Assembly: GCF_022549695.1 (NCBI RefSeq)
Contig: NZ_JAKZGS010000002.1
Span: 1-64,000, forward strand
Direction: 5' to 3'
DNA from: Belliella calami
GTDB lineage: Bacteria; Bacteroidota; Bacteroidia; Cytophagales; Cyclobacteriaceae
DNA length: 64,000 bases
Numbering within the stretch: the stretch's first letter is position 1; each line of letters begins with the position of its first letter. Below the pieces are notes generated by a model. The model was not told the origin of the DNA and ran no database searches. It saw nothing but the letters and a program-made list of their open reading frames with translations. Position numbers and translations under genes: made by a program. Below, piece after piece: positions 1 to 8,681 of the stretch.

Positions 1-127
1 CTGAGCGCAGGATTCATATCCGCCGCGGCGGACACCAGTTCGATTCTGCTCCTCGCTACAAGCCCCTCTTTTGGGGCTTTTTTTTTGTTCAAGCCTTTTT
101 AATTGATTCAAACATGTATTGTGTTTA
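1..127. repeat. 127-bp direct repeat, copy 1 (end of an upstream tandem unit)
   Basis: Identical to 368-494, offset 367 bp. It starts with the last codons of a gene like the one at 114-371 (the CTGA at 1-4 corresponds to CTGA holding the stop at 369-371) and ends with the first codons of the next copy (ATG at 114). Inside lie a perfect GC palindrome (TCCGCCGCGGCGGA), a tRNA T-arm-like stretch (GTTCGATTC) and a terminator-like hairpin AGCCCC-TCTTTT-GGGGCT followed by nine T. This is the junction between two tandem gene units. Confidence 0.85.
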
Positions 128-371
128 TATTCTTTACTCATTTAATTGCAATAGACTCTATACTGGGATGACATCTGATTTGATTACCAGATTTCATTTC
201 CACAACTACAAATCGACAAAAGGATTTACCACTAGATACAGACCATGGTACTGTATCCATGTTGAATTCTTTGATGACAAAACCTCAGCTCTTAAAAGAG
301 AGAAGATGCTCAAGTCAGGAAAAGGAAGGGAATGGATCAATAAACACATTCTCCCCGTCTATACTACCTGA
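114..371 (+). CDS. GIY-YIG endonuclease family protein (small, stand-alone)
   Basis: 85 aa, the usual size of the short UvrC-N-like GIY-YIG proteins of Bacteroidota. The variant GIY motif is VYILYS (residues 4-9), the YIG equivalent is YTG (16-18), and the conserved Arg is R26 in the helix after DLITRF. A later K-rich helix (ALKREKMLKSGKGREW) is typical. It should be a single-domain metal-dependent nuclease; its cellular role is not known for this subfamily. Both ends lie within the flanking 127-bp direct repeats: the stop codon TGA at 369-371 is in the downstream repeat and the start in the upstream one. The gene is therefore one unit of a tandem gene array. A further copy starts at 481 but ends after MYCV. 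Confidence 0.85.
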   Translation: MYCVYILYSFNCNRLYTGMTSDLITRFHFHNYKSTKGFTTRYRPWYCIHVEFFDDKTSALKREKMLKSGKGREWINKHILPVYTT

Positions 372-494
372 GCGCAGGATTCATATCCGCCGCGGCGGAC
401 ACCAGTTCGATTCTGCTCCTCGCTACAAGCCCCTCTTTTGGGGCTTTTTTTTTGTTCAAGCCTTTTTAATTGATTCAAACATGTATTGTGTTTA
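368..494. repeat. 127-bp direct repeat, copy 2
   Basis: Same sequence as 1-127. It carries the stop codon of the GIY-YIG gene, the GC palindrome, the T-arm-like stretch and the terminator-like hairpin at about 427-450. It ends with ATG TAT TGT GTT, the first four codons of another GIY-YIG copy, followed at once by TAA. The array therefore ends here in a four-codon remnant. Confidence 0.85.
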
Positions 495-495
495 A
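481..495 (+). pseudogene. Truncated GIY-YIG gene start (MYCV-stop)
   Basis: The first four codons equal those of the intact gene at 114, then a stop follows and the sequence is unrelated. This is the 3' edge of the 367-bp tandem repeat rather than a functional gene. Confidence 0.7.
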
Positions 496-610
496 AGAAA
501 AAACCAATTCTAAAAGCTTTGAATATTAAGCTTTTAAAGATTGGTTTCTTTTGATCTTCTGTAAGATACTAAAATTTGGGCACTTCATGCATATTTGTTG
601 AAAAATAGGT

Positions 611-638
611 ATAAAAAAAACCCCGATTTCTCGGGGTT
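611..638 (-). terminator. Rho-independent terminator of the thrS-infC-rpmI-rplT operon
   Basis: Hairpin AACCCCGA-TTTC-TCGGGGTT at 619-638; read on the minus strand it is followed by a run of T (611-620 complement), 25 bp after the rplT stop. Confidence 0.85.
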
Positions 639-663
639 CTTCAATAAATAAGTCAGTGCAAAC

Positions 664-1008
664 TTACTTAACTTTTTCAACTACAGCTTTGAATGCCTCA
701 GGGTGATTCATGGCTAAATCAGCTAGAACTTTTCTGTTCAAATCGATTTCACCTTTCTTCAATAACCCCATTAATTGTGAATATGACATGCCGTGTAATC
801 TGGCACCGGCATTGATACGCTGGATCCATAGAGCTCTGAATTCTCTTTTCTTAGCTTTTCTGTCCCTGTAAGCGTATTGTAAACCTTTTTCATATTTGTT
901 TTTAGCTACTGTCCAAACGTTTTTACCTCTTCCGAAGTAACCTTTGGTTGCTTTTAAAACTTTTTTCCTTCTTGCTCTTGACGCTACCGCGTTTACTGAT
1001 CTAGGCAT
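664..1008 (-). CDS. rplT: 50S ribosomal protein L20
   Basis: 114 aa, full length, with the N-terminal basic extension ([19 protein letters not shown]) and the globular C-terminal domain ([19 protein letters not shown] near residues 60-78). L20 binds 23S rRNA early in large-subunit assembly and in several phyla represses its own operon by binding the mRNA. It is the last gene of a minus-strand operon after rpmI, with a 104-bp gap that can fold (see 1024-1070) and a terminator just downstream. Confidence 0.97.
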   Translation of the reverse strand: MPRSVNAVASRARRKKVLKATKGYFGRGKNVWTVAKNKYEKGLQYAYRDRKAKKREFRALWIQRINAGARLHGMSYSQLMGLLKKGEIDLNRKVLADLAMNHPEAFKAVVEKVK

Positions 1009-1023
1009 AGTAATAAATTTTTT

Positions 1024-1070
1024 GACTCTTGGTGCCTTTGCTTTCGCAAGAACTTTTGTACCTAAGCGTC
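1024..1070 (-). promoter_or_regulatory. Candidate structured leader upstream of rplT
   Basis: On the minus strand, the 5' arm GACGCTTAGGT pairs with the 3' arm ACCAAGAGTC (GAC/GTC, CTT/AAG, GGT/ACC, with one mismatch and one bulged base). The stem encloses a second hairpin, TTGC-GAAA-GCAA, with a GNRA loop. It sits 15 bp before the rplT start in a gap unusually long for this operon. L20 autoregulation through mRNA structure is known in other phyla; that this element does the same is inference. Confidence 0.4.
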
Positions 1071-1112
1071 TGGTGAATAATTAACCTTTAATTGATTTTG
1101 TTGATCTCTGAA

Positions 1113-1310
1113 TTAACCGATTCTCAACATTGCTTTTACTCTTCCTTCATCTGACTCATGAACCATTCCCATTTTAGTCAGATTTCTCTTCCTTTTGGTC
1201 TCTTTCTTTGTCAAAATGTGGCTTTTGTAAGCATGCTTTCTTCTGATCTTACCGGTTCCAGAAAGCTTGAACCTCTTTTTTGCACTTGATTTGGTTTTTA
1301 CTTTTGGCAT
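1113..1310 (-). CDS. rpmI: 50S ribosomal protein L35
   Basis: 65 aa starting [20 protein letters not shown], the exact family N-terminus. The frame stays open upstream to 1433, but that part overlaps infC and matches nothing in L35, so the ATG at 1308-1310 is chosen. It lies 22 bp after the infC stop, in the conserved infC-rpmI-rplT order. The protein is very basic and binds 23S rRNA. Confidence 0.97.
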   Translation of the reverse strand: MPKVKTKSSAKKRFKLSGTGKIRRKHAYKSHILTKKETKRKRNLTKMGMVHESDEGRVKAMLRIG

Positions 1311-1332
1311 AACTGTATTTGTTTGTTGAAAA

Positions 1333-1884
1333 TTATTTCTTTGTTGCTTTTGGAGCCAAAAAGAGAAACATTCTCTTTCCTTCCATCTTTGGCATTTGCT
1401 CAACAGCCCCATACTCTTCGAGTGCTTGCGCAAATTTCAAAAGAAGCATCTCCCCTCTTTCCTTGAATACGATCGTCCTACCTACAAAATGTACGTAAGC
1501 CTTTACTTTCGATCCTTCTTTAAGGAAATTAATTGCATGCTTTAATTTGAAATTGAAATCGTGATCATCCGTGTTAGGCCCAAATCTAATTTCTTTCAGA
1601 ACAGTCTTGGCAGCATTGGCTTTGATTTCCTTCTGCTTTTTCTTCTGCTCATATTTGAATTTAGCATAATCAATGATTTTACAAACAGGGGGACTAGCTG
1701 TTGGGGAAATCTCTACAAGATCAAGTTCATTTGCCTCAGCAAGTTTGATAGCCTCTGACAATGATAATACTGCATTTCCTCCCTCAACGTAATCGCCTAC
1801 GATCCTAACTTCTCTTGCCCTGATCTTATCATTAATTTTATAAGGCTCTTCTTGTCTTTGTCTAAACGGTGTTCTTCCTCTCAA
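1333..1884 (-). CDS. infC: Translation initiation factor IF-3
   Basis: 183 aa with the N-terminal domain ([13 protein letters not shown] near residues 18-30, [20 protein letters not shown]), a Lys-rich linker ([14 protein letters not shown]) and the C-terminal domain ([21 protein letters not shown]). IF-3 binds the 30S subunit, keeps subunits apart and proofreads the start codon. There is no ATG at the right place: the frame opens with TTG at 1882-1884, directly preceded in frame by ATT (1885-1887), the rare start used by infC in E. coli for autoregulation. Either codon could be the start. It follows thrS by about 92 bp. Confidence 0.95.
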   Translation of the reverse strand: MRGRTPFRQRQEEPYKINDKIRAREVRIVGDYVEGGNAVLSLSEAIKLAEANELDLVEISPTASPPVCKIIDYAKFKYEQKKKQKEIKANAAKTVLKEIRFGPNTDDHDFNFKLKHAINFLKEGSKVKAYVHFVGRTIVFKERGEMLLLKFAQALEEYGAVEQMPKMEGKRMFLFLAPKATKK

Positions 1885-1976
1885 AATATTTCTTTATGGT
1901 TTTGTTAATGAAATTGCCTGCAAATATCGTAATATTTTTGGGATTTAAAAAATCCCCTTCTTTTTTAAAGTGAAAT

Positions 1977-3926
1977 TTAATGTTGAATTGATGTGGAAAT
2001 TATGTTTTTGAAAAAAGCAGCAAACTCCTCCGGTGTAAAACTTCCAAGATCTCCTTCTCCGTGTTTTCTCACAGATAGCTTTCCTTCAGCCATTTCCTTT
2101 TCTCCAACAATCAGCATAAATGGTATCTTTTTCATCTCTGCATCCCGGATCTTTCTTCCAATCTTCTCGTCTCTATTATCTATCGCTCCTGTGATATCCT
2201 GCTCATCAAGTAAGTTTTTCACTTCTTCAGCATAAGCAGTGAATTTCTCTGAAATTGGCAAAATTGTCATTTGCTCTGGAGCTAACCATAATGGGAAATT
2301 GCCAGCACAATGCTCAATCAGTACAGCTACAAATCTCTCCAAAGAACCAAATGGTGCACGGTGAATCATGACAGGTCTGTGTTTTTGATTGTCAGAACCA
2401 ATATACTCCAACTCAAATCTATCAGGCAATTGATAATCAACTTGTATTGTTCCCAATTGCCATTTTCTTCCCAAAGCATCCTTCACCATGAAGTCAAGCT
2501 TAGGACCATAGAAAGCGGCTTCTCCCAGCTCAGTGACAGTCACCAAACCTTTTTCTGCTGCAGCCTCGATGATCGCAGCCTCTGCTTTGTCCCATGCTTC
2601 GTCTGAACCAATATATTTTTCCGCTTTTGCAGGATCTCTCAAAGAGATCTGAGCTGTATAATCTTCAAAACCCAATGCTTTGAATACATACAATACCAAA
2701 TCAATTACTTTAATAAATTCTTCCTTAACCTGCTCAGGTCGGCAGAAAATATGTGCATCATCTTGGGTAAAACCTCGAACTCTGGTCAATCCGTGCAATT
2801 CACCGCTTTGCTCGTAGCGATAAACAGTACCAAACTCAGCATATCTGATTGGAAGATCCTTATATGACCTTGGTTTGTGCTTATATATCTCGCAATGGTG
2901 AGGACAGTTCATTGGCTTCAACAAGAATTCCTCTCCTTCATTAGGAGTGGCTATTGGCTGAAATGAATCCTTTCCGTATTTTTCATAATGACCAGAAGTC
3001 TCGTATAAAGCCTTATGTCCAATATGTGGAGTAATTACTTGCTGATATCCTGATTTGTCTTGTGCTCGCTTCAAGAAGTTTACCAGACGCTCTCTCAACA
3101 AAGTCCCTTTAGGTAACCAAAGTGGTAAGCCCATCCCTACTTTTTCGGAGAAGGTAAAGAGTTCCAATTCACGACCCAGTTTCCTGTGATCACGTTTCTT
3201 GGCTTCCTCCAGCATGTGAAGGTATTCTGTCAATTCCTTTGCCTTCGGGAATGTTACACCATATATACGGGTAAGCATTTTCCTATTTTCATCTCCTCTC
3301 CAGTATGCACCTGCTATATTGAGTAGCTTCACTGCCTTGATGAAACCTGTGTTTGGGATATGTGGCCCTCTACAAAGATCTACAAAATTCCCTTGCTCGT
3401 AGAATGTAATAGAACCATCTTCCAAACCTTGTAAAAGGTCTAATTTATACTCATCACCTTTTTCTGTAAAGTAAGCTACAGCTTCAGGTTTTGATATTTC
3501 TTTTCTGATATACTCATTTTTCTCTTTGGCCAACTCAACCATTTTGGCTTCAATCTTCTCCAATTCAGAACCTTCGAAAACCTTGTCGCCAAAATCCACA
3601 TCGTAATAGAAGCCTGTTTCAATTGAAGGACCTATTCCCAATTTTACCCCAGGATAAAGCGCTTCCAAAGCTTCCGCCATCAAGTGTGCGGAAGAATGCC
3701 AAAATGTTGACTTCCCGTCTTTGTCATTCCAAGTGAGTAATTGGACACTTGAATCTTGTTCAATTGGTCTTGTGGCATCCCAAACTTCGCCATTTACTTT
3801 TGCTGCCAATACGTTTCTGGCTAAACCCTCGCTGATACTAAGTGCAATTTGTAATCCAGAAACTCCTTTGTCATAAGCCCTTACAGAACCATCTGGAAGG
3901 GTAATGTTGATTTTTTGATCAGACAT
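1977..3926 (-). CDS. thrS: Threonine--tRNA ligase
   Basis: 649 aa, the usual length. Order: N-terminal TGS domain ([19 protein letters not shown], residues 6-24), the editing domain with HxxxH ([11 protein letters not shown] near 77), then the class II catalytic core with the zinc-binding Cys in [13 protein letters not shown], motif 2 ([20 protein letters not shown]) and motif 3 ([11 protein letters not shown]), and the anticodon-binding C-terminus. It charges tRNA-Thr and clears mischarged Ser-tRNA-Thr. First gene of the operon with infC, rpmI and rplT. A short hairpin (GCATC/GATGC at about 3955-3974) lies in the leader. Confidence 0.98.
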   Translation of the reverse strand: MSDQKINITLPDGSVRAYDKGVSGLQIALSISEGLARNVLAAKVNGEVWDATRPIEQDSSVQLLTWNDKDGKSTFWHSSAHLMAEALEALYPGVKLGIGPSIETGFYYDVDFGDKVFEGSELEKIEAKMVELAKEKNEYIRKEISKPEAVAYFTEKGDEYKLDLLQGLEDGSITFYEQGNFVDLCRGPHIPNTGFIKAVKLLNIAGAYWRGDENRKMLTRIYGVTFPKAKELTEYLHMLEEAKKRDHRKLGRELELFTFSEKVGMGLPLWLPKGTLLRERLVNFLKRAQDKSGYQQVITPHIGHKALYETSGHYEKYGKDSFQPIATPNEGEEFLLKPMNCPHHCEIYKHKPRSYKDLPIRYAEFGTVYRYEQSGELHGLTRVRGFTQDDAHIFCRPEQVKEEFIKVIDLVLYVFKALGFEDYTAQISLRDPAKAEKYIGSDEAWDKAEAAIIEAAAEKGLVTVTELGEAAFYGPKLDFMVKDALGRKWQLGTIQVDYQLPDRFELEYIGSDNQKHRPVMIHRAPFGSLERFVAVLIEHCAGNFPLWLAPEQMTILPISEKFTAYAEEVKNLLDEQDITGAIDNRDEKIGRKIRDAEMKKIPFMLIVGEKEMAEGKLSVRKHGEGDLGSFTPEEFAAFFKNIISTSIQH

Positions 3927-4038
3927 TTATCTTTTAATCATTTGATGAAACAACGCATCTTTACAAACAGATGCTTTACAGCCTGCAAATATGCAAATTC
4001 GTAAGCGGTTTTTAAAGGTTGATTCCAATTTGATTCTT

Positions 4039-5244
4039 TTATTTTTTTGTTTTGAGAATCATCAAGACATAGTTTTCAGTTTCTTTGGCATAAAAAGCAG
4101 CTTCAATGAAATCCTTTCCCTTCCCTTCTTGGTAAGCTTTCCAGTCTTCATCCGACATGGTTTGTTTTTTAGCTACTGCTTTATTGTATAGGGTTGGTCC
4201 TCGATAAGCTACCGCTACTCTATCATTTTCTAATTGGTAAATAGGAGGATAAAAATTGAAGGATTCATCAATGTCATTGATAATGTCAAAATTTACCAAA
4301 TCATGTGTTTTGTTAACTTTATAATAAATAGATACAATTCTTCTTCCACCAGTTGATAATCTACTTAAAATAAATTTTGAATTAGAAAATCCAAAAGGAG
4401 AATAAGATGCCCCAGAGTTTTCTTGAAAATAATCCCAAAATGCTTTTTCATCCATTTCCAATTCTTTCTCTTTCATCTTTTCATGGTTCATTGCATTTTT
4501 TCCAAAATCGAAAATTATTTGAGGCTCAAATTTATTTTGGTTAAAAGTATATAAGGTATCCAAATAAGTTCTAGAAAAATAAAACCCATTGTCATTGGAG
4601 TAAAAGTTCACACGATCCCCCATTGACCTATAAAAAATATCTGGATGGGATGAAAAATAGCTTTTAAGAACTGAGCCTTTATGGTCAATTTCCGAAACTA
4701 GATTTTCTGCTTTTGCTCCACTATATATATAAAAGTGTTTTGAATTAACATCATAGTAAAAAGTCCTTCCCATAACTGGAATCTTGATTTCATTTATAAA
4801 TTGCCCTTCAAGATCAAACTTGATAATTTTTCCTGGGTGGGCTAATAAATAAATGGTGTCTTGCTCGACTTGAAGGTCTGCTACCTCAATGTACTTACCC
4901 AAACCATCCCCTCTATTTCTAATCCGTTTTAGAAAATTCCCCTGTCTATCAAAAACTTGAACACCTTTTCCAATGTAAGAATCAAATAAATAGATCTTTT
5001 CCTTGTATCCAATAAGCTTTTCAATTTCTCCTATTTGTGAATCGGGATTTTCATCTTCTTTTAAAAGTAAATACGCTATCTCTGGCTCAAAATAGTCTGT
5101 CAACTTTCCTTCTTTGACTGAATCCAAGTCAACCTTGATTGTAATGATCCCATCTTTTTCAGAAACTGAACCTGATTCGAGCTGACTATTACAAGCTATT
5201 ATAAATAGCAAAAAAATTCCAATGATCTTGTTTCCCATATTCAA
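4039..5244 (-). CDS. 6-bladed beta-propeller lipoprotein
   Basis: 401 aa with a lipoprotein signal peptide (IIGIFLLFIIAC, cleavage before the Cys near residue 18). Repeated blades of NHL/DUF5128 type follow: KIYLFDSYIGKGVQVFDRQGNFLKRI, then DTIYLLAHPGKIIKFDLEGQFINEI. The KxxxFDxxGxFxxxI pattern marks the 6-bladed propeller family that is abundant and uncharacterised in Bacteroidota. It is expected at the cell envelope. It stands alone, between thrS and a divergent lhgO, so there is no operon context. An MNMGNK versus MGNK start is undecided. Confidence 0.8.
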   Translation of the reverse strand: MNMGNKIIGIFLLFIIACNSQLESGSVSEKDGIITIKVDLDSVKEGKLTDYFEPEIAYLLLKEDENPDSQIGEIEKLIGYKEKIYLFDSYIGKGVQVFDRQGNFLKRIRNRGDGLGKYIEVADLQVEQDTIYLLAHPGKIIKFDLEGQFINEIKIPVMGRTFYYDVNSKHFYIYSGAKAENLVSEIDHKGSVLKSYFSSHPDIFYRSMGDRVNFYSNDNGFYFSRTYLDTLYTFNQNKFEPQIIFDFGKNAMNHEKMKEKELEMDEKAFWDYFQENSGASYSPFGFSNSKFILSRLSTGGRRIVSIYYKVNKTHDLVNFDIINDIDESFNFYPPIYQLENDRVAVAYRGPTLYNKAVAKKQTMSDEDWKAYQEGKGKDFIEAAFYAKETENYVLMILKTKK

Positions 5245-5302
5245 AACTAATGATTTAAACGAAATCTAAAAGTCCTTTCTTAAAATATTTAGCAAACAGC
5301 AG

Positions 5303-5310
5303 TATATTTG
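5303..5310 (+). promoter_or_regulatory. Bacteroidota -7 promoter box (TATATTTG) for lhgO
   Basis: TATATTTG matches the TAnnTTTG consensus exactly and lies 18 bp before the ATG at 5329. No clear -33 TTG was found. An upstream in-frame TTG at 5308 would lie inside this box, which supports starting lhgO at 5329. Confidence 0.45.
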
Positions 5311-5328
5311 TATAAAGCTTTTGACTAC

Positions 5329-6528
5329 ATGCTATACGACATCATCATCATCGGCGGGGGAATTGTTGGTCTTGCCACTGGATTAAAAATAAAGGAACAG
5401 AAACCTGAGCTTAAAGTAGCCATTCTTGAAAAGGAAAATGAACTTGCCAAACATCAAACAGGGAATAACAGCGGTGTAATCCACTCTGGACTATATTACA
5501 AACCAGGTTCCCTGAAAGCAACAAACTGTATTGAGGGGTACCATCAGCTTATCAAGTTTTGTGAAGAGGAGAATATACCTTTTGAAATTACAGGAAAAGT
5601 CGTGGTCGCTACCCGAAAAGAACAGATACCTATTTTAAATGGGCTTTTTCAAAGAGGTTTGGAAAATGGGCTAGAAGGCACAAGGCATATTACCTTGGAT
5701 GAATTGAAAACATACGAACCATATTGTGCAGGTGTAGCTGCTATTCATGTTCCCCAAACTGGAATCGTTGATTACAAAAAAGTTGCTATTGCAATAGGTG
5801 AAAAATTCAAAAAGCTGGGTGGTGAAATTTTTCTAGGTTACAAAGTCATTCGCACAAATTCACTGAAAGGGTCTTCAGTAGTAGAAACCAAAAAGCAACA
5901 TTTTGACACCAAATTGATCATCAATTGTGGTGGGCTCTATTCTGATAAAGTAGCGCAAATGAACCAAGAGAAGGAATTGGATGTGAAAATCATTCCATTC
6001 CGAGGAGAGTATTACAAACTCAAAAAAGAGCGTGAATATCTAGTCAAAAACTTGATCTACCCGGTTCCAGATCCTAATTTCCCATTCTTAGGTGTTCACT
6101 TTACACGAATGATGAAAGGCGGTGTAGAAGCTGGACCAAATGCAGTTTTAGCATTTAAAAGAGAAGGATACAAGCGCTCTGATGTTAATTTGAGAGAGTT
6201 GTCAGAAACACTCGCTTGGCCAGGTTTTCAAAAAGTCGCTTCCAAATACTGGAAAACAGGTTTTGGGGAAATGTATAGGTCATTTTCAAAAGCAGCATTT
6301 ACAAAAGCTTTGCAAGAATTGATCCCTGATATTCAAGAGACAGATTTGGTGGACGGCGGTGCTGGAGTTCGTGCACAAGCATGTGACAGAAACGGTGGTC
6401 TTTTGGATGATTTCAGCATCAAAGAAAATCAATATGCCATCAATATCCTCAATGCCCCCTCTCCTGCTGCCACAAGTTCTTTGTCTATCGGTGAAGCAGT
6501 AAGTGAGTTAGCTTTGAAGAGGTTTTAG
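5329..6528 (+). CDS. lhgO: L-2-hydroxyglutarate oxidase
   Basis: 399 aa FAD-dependent oxidoreductase of the DAO family. The N-terminal dinucleotide fold is DIIIIGGGIVGLATGLKI (residues 4-21); KHQTGNNSGVIHSGLYY is the LhgO/L2HGDH signature; the C-terminus has VDGGAGVRAQACDRNGGLLDDF. The enzyme oxidises L-2-hydroxyglutarate to 2-oxoglutarate, passing electrons to the quinone pool. The start is the ATG at 5329, since the extra seven upstream codons overlap the promoter box. The gene is monocistronic. The repeat mosaic begins within 20 bp of its stop. Confidence 0.92.
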   Translation: MLYDIIIIGGGIVGLATGLKIKEQKPELKVAILEKENELAKHQTGNNSGVIHSGLYYKPGSLKATNCIEGYHQLIKFCEEENIPFEITGKVVVATRKEQIPILNGLFQRGLENGLEGTRHITLDELKTYEPYCAGVAAIHVPQTGIVDYKKVAIAIGEKFKKLGGEIFLGYKVIRTNSLKGSSVVETKKQHFDTKLIINCGGLYSDKVAQMNQEKELDVKIIPFRGEYYKLKKEREYLVKNLIYPVPDPNFPFLGVHFTRMMKGGVEAGPNAVLAFKREGYKRSDVNLRELSETLAWPGFQKVASKYWKTGFGEMYRSFSKAAFTKALQELIPDIQETDLVDGGAGVRAQACDRNGGLLDDFSIKENQYAINILNAPSPAATSSLSIGEAVSELALKRF

Positions 6529-6543
6529 AAGTTAGAAAAGTAA

Positions 6544-6790
6544 GTTCGACCCTTTCAGGGTCGGTGATGGTTGGGATTTGGGGCATAGTTTTTCCACGGG
6601 TTTCACCCGCGGTTCCGCCACGGCGGACAAGATATTGAGAAGTTAGACCACTTCGTGGTCGGTAATTTGATAAAATGTCGATTTGCATTTCCGATCCTGA
6701 AAGGATCTAACTTCTCAATAGCCCTAGGTGAAACCTAGGGAAAAGGATGAATAATGTTGCGTGGCAACAACCCCGTGAGGGGTTGAACTT
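6544..6790. repeat. Hairpin-module unit 1 of the Y1-associated repeat mosaic
   Basis: A series of perfect or near-perfect hairpins with 3-5 nt loops. Left half: GACCC-TTTCA-GGGTC, then CACGGG-TTTC-ACCCG, TCCGCC-AC-GGCGGA and GACCA-CTTCG-TGGTC. After a short core come GATCC-TGAAA-GGATC, CCTAGG-TGAA-ACCTAGG and ACCCC-GTGA-GGGGT. The right half is roughly the reverse complement of the left (ATTGAGAAGTTAGA against TCTAACTTCTCAAT). Every left-half loop reads TTTC or CTTCG and every right-half loop GAAA-like. It lies between lhgO and the first Y1 transposase. Confidence 0.8.
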
Positions 6791-6803
6791 TCTCTCTGTA
6801 ACC

Positions 6804-7988
6804 TCAATCTAAAGCAAAAACCTCGGATCAAATTTGATTTCATATTCTTCAAGGAGGTTTTTATACTCCTCCAAAAATCTAACTTTTTTGTGATGCTCCT
6901 CTTGGTTTTTGATGTATTTGATCAGCCTCTCCTTAGCCTTGATAGATTCGGTAAATGCGCCATAACCATCCTGCCAACCTTTGAAATCAGGAAAGATTCC
7001 CTCTCTTAAAATAAAATCACTTGAAGCAAGCTTAATGTCTTTAATTAAATTTGAAACTGCAATTGTTGGATGCACATGCGTCAAAATGTGGATATGGTCT
7101 TCTACTCCATTAATTCGATATAAATGGCAATTCTTCTTTGTTAATAAATGATGGATGTAGGCATAAAGCCTCTTTTTTTCTTGGTGTATAAGTGTATGTT
7201 CTCTATTTTTTGTTGAAAATACAATGTGGTAAATAATCTGTGTGTAAGTGGCCATAAAAATGTGTTTTAAAAGTCAAAATGTAATTTCGGAAAAAATCCA
7301 TTAAATATCAATATAGTTCGACCCTTTCAGGGTCGGTGGTGGGTGGGATTTGGGTCATTCCTTTCCACGGGTTTCACCCGCGGTTATTGAGAGGTTTGAT
7401 CCTTTCAGGATCGGGAATTTAATATTGGGGAAAATGACCACGAAGCGGTCGAACTTTTCAATACCGTGTCCGCCGTGACGGAGCCCTATGTCAAACCTAG
7501 GGAAAAGGATGTATAATGATGCGTGGCAACAACCCCGTGAGGGGTTGAACTTTCGTGTTCTAGGTTCGAGACACCCTTCGGGGTCGGTGGTGGGTGTGAT
7601 TTTGGTCATCGTTTTCCACGGGTTACACCCGCGGTTATTGAAAAGTTTGACCACATCGTGGTCATTTGAGAGTCAAATTATGGAAAGGGAATCGCAAGTA
7701 AATCACGATCCTGAAATACATGTATGCCATGGCAGAGCTCAAGATAAATCTGGAATTCAGATGAAATAAATTCGGAAAGAGCGATCCTGAAGGGATCAAA
7801 CTTTTCAATACCGTGTCCGCCATGGCGGAGCCCTAGGTGAAACCTAGGGAAAAGGATGTATAATGATGCGTGGCAACAACCCCGTGAGGGGTTGAACTTT
7901 CGTGTTCTAGGTTCGAGACACCCTTCAGGGTCGGTGATGATTGGGATTTGGGTCATTGTTTTCCACGGGTTTCACCCGCGGTTATTGA
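6804..7988. repeat. 1.2-kb segmental duplication, copy A
   Basis: Nearly identical to 8682-9847. The segment includes the whole Y1 gene, its upstream region and two and a half hairpin units. The two copies differ by a few substitutions and one exact 19-bp gain or loss of the module CCGTGTCCGCCGTGACGGA (7464-7482 region, absent in copy B). Confidence 0.85.
6809..7255 (-). CDS. Y1 (HUH, IS200-like) transposase, REP-associated type, copy 1
   Basis: 148 aa single-domain Y1 transposase. HUH motif H54-I-H56 in VEDHIHILTH, catalytic tyrosine Y114 in LIKYIKNQEEHH, N-terminus YTQIIYHIVFSTKNRE typical of the family. Such enzymes cut and join single-stranded DNA at hairpins. There is no cargo gene and no TnpB. 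On both sides are hairpin modules: 6544-6790 downstream of the gene, and 7316-8254 upstream. That is the arrangement of a REP-associated tyrosine transposase (RAYT) with its palindromic targets. The protein is 100% identical to the copy at 8687. Both ends are intact, so the gene looks active or only recently copied. Confidence 0.92.
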   Translation of the reverse strand: MATYTQIIYHIVFSTKNREHTLIHQEKKRLYAYIHHLLTKKNCHLYRINGVEDHIHILTHVHPTIAVSNLIKDIKLASSDFILREGIFPDFKGWQDGYGAFTESIKAKERLIKYIKNQEEHHKKVRFLEEYKNLLEEYEIKFDPRFLL

Positions 7989-8254
7989 AAAGTTTGACCA
8001 CTTCGCGGTCGGGAAATGACTAAAATATGAAAGTTGCATTTCGAACATAAAAAAGTCAATCTTTTAAATAACTTGACCATACCATAAATTTATAAGTTAA
8101 ATCGGAAGTAAAGATTAATGATATTCGGTGGAAAAGATCCTGAAAGGATCAAACTTTTCAATACCGTGTCCGCCGTGGCGGAGCCCTAGGTGAAACCTAG
8201 GGAAAAGGATGTATAATGATGCGTAGCAACAACCCCGTGAGGGGTTGAACTTTT
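7316..8254. repeat. Hairpin-module units 2, 3 and 4
   Basis: Three consecutive units (about 7316-7551, 7561-7900, 7909-8254). Each has the same module order as unit 1: left half with TTTC-loop hairpins, a variable core, then TCAAACTTTTCAATA, GTCCGCCNNGGCGGA, CCTAGG-TGAA-ACCTAGG, AAAAGGATGTATAATGATGCGT and AACCCC-GTGA-GGGGTT. The cores differ in length and sequence while the modules stay near-identical. A 66-bp AT-rich stretch (8255-8319) separates unit 4 from unit 5. Open frames here (for example 7488-7769) only translate the palindromes. Confidence 0.8.
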
Positions 8255-8319
8255 AAATAAATGAAGAAAAAAATTGGTGTTAAAATAAATGAAAATGGGT
8301 AGCGATGATCTTGGAAGAA

Positions 8320-8663
8320 GTTCGACCCTTTCAGGGTCGGTGGTGGTTGGGATTTTGGTCATCGTTTTTCCACGGGTTTCACCCGTGGTTATTGAAAAGT
8401 TTGACCCTTTCAGGGTCGGAGGGAAATGATGTCGACTTGTTATCCGCTGGTTTCACCTGCGGATACACCACGGCCAAGTATTGAAAAGTTAGATCACTTC
8501 GTGGTCGAGAAATGCCCCTAAGGAATCTACAAAATCCAATATAAAATCCGACGGTGAAGCCGTCGAACTTCTCAATACCGTGTCCGCCGTGGCGGAGCCC
8601 TAGGTGAAACCTAGGGTTCGGATGGCCGATGATCGAACCAACAACCCTGAAAGGGTTGAACTT
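8320..8663. repeat. Hairpin-module unit 5 (expanded)
   Basis: Begins with GACCC-TTTCA-GGGTC and CACGGG-TTTC-ACCCG, then repeats a GACCC hairpin, adds CCGCTGG-TTTC-ACCTGCGG and a GATCA-CTTCG-TGGTC hairpin. After the core come GACGG-TGAAG-CCGTC, the GCC/GGC palindrome, CCTAGG-TGAA-ACCTAGG and AACCC-TGAAA-GGGTT. Several stems have changed on both arms at once (for example CGACGG/CCGTCG in place of GATCC/GGATC). Confidence 0.75.
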
Positions 8664-8681
8664 CTTGCCACCATCATAAAA

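Noticed and set aside
1-65. Functional tRNA gene ending near position 60
   Set aside because: Only a T-arm-like stretch and a discriminator-like end are present; the second copy at 368 shows coding sequence where the 5' half should be.
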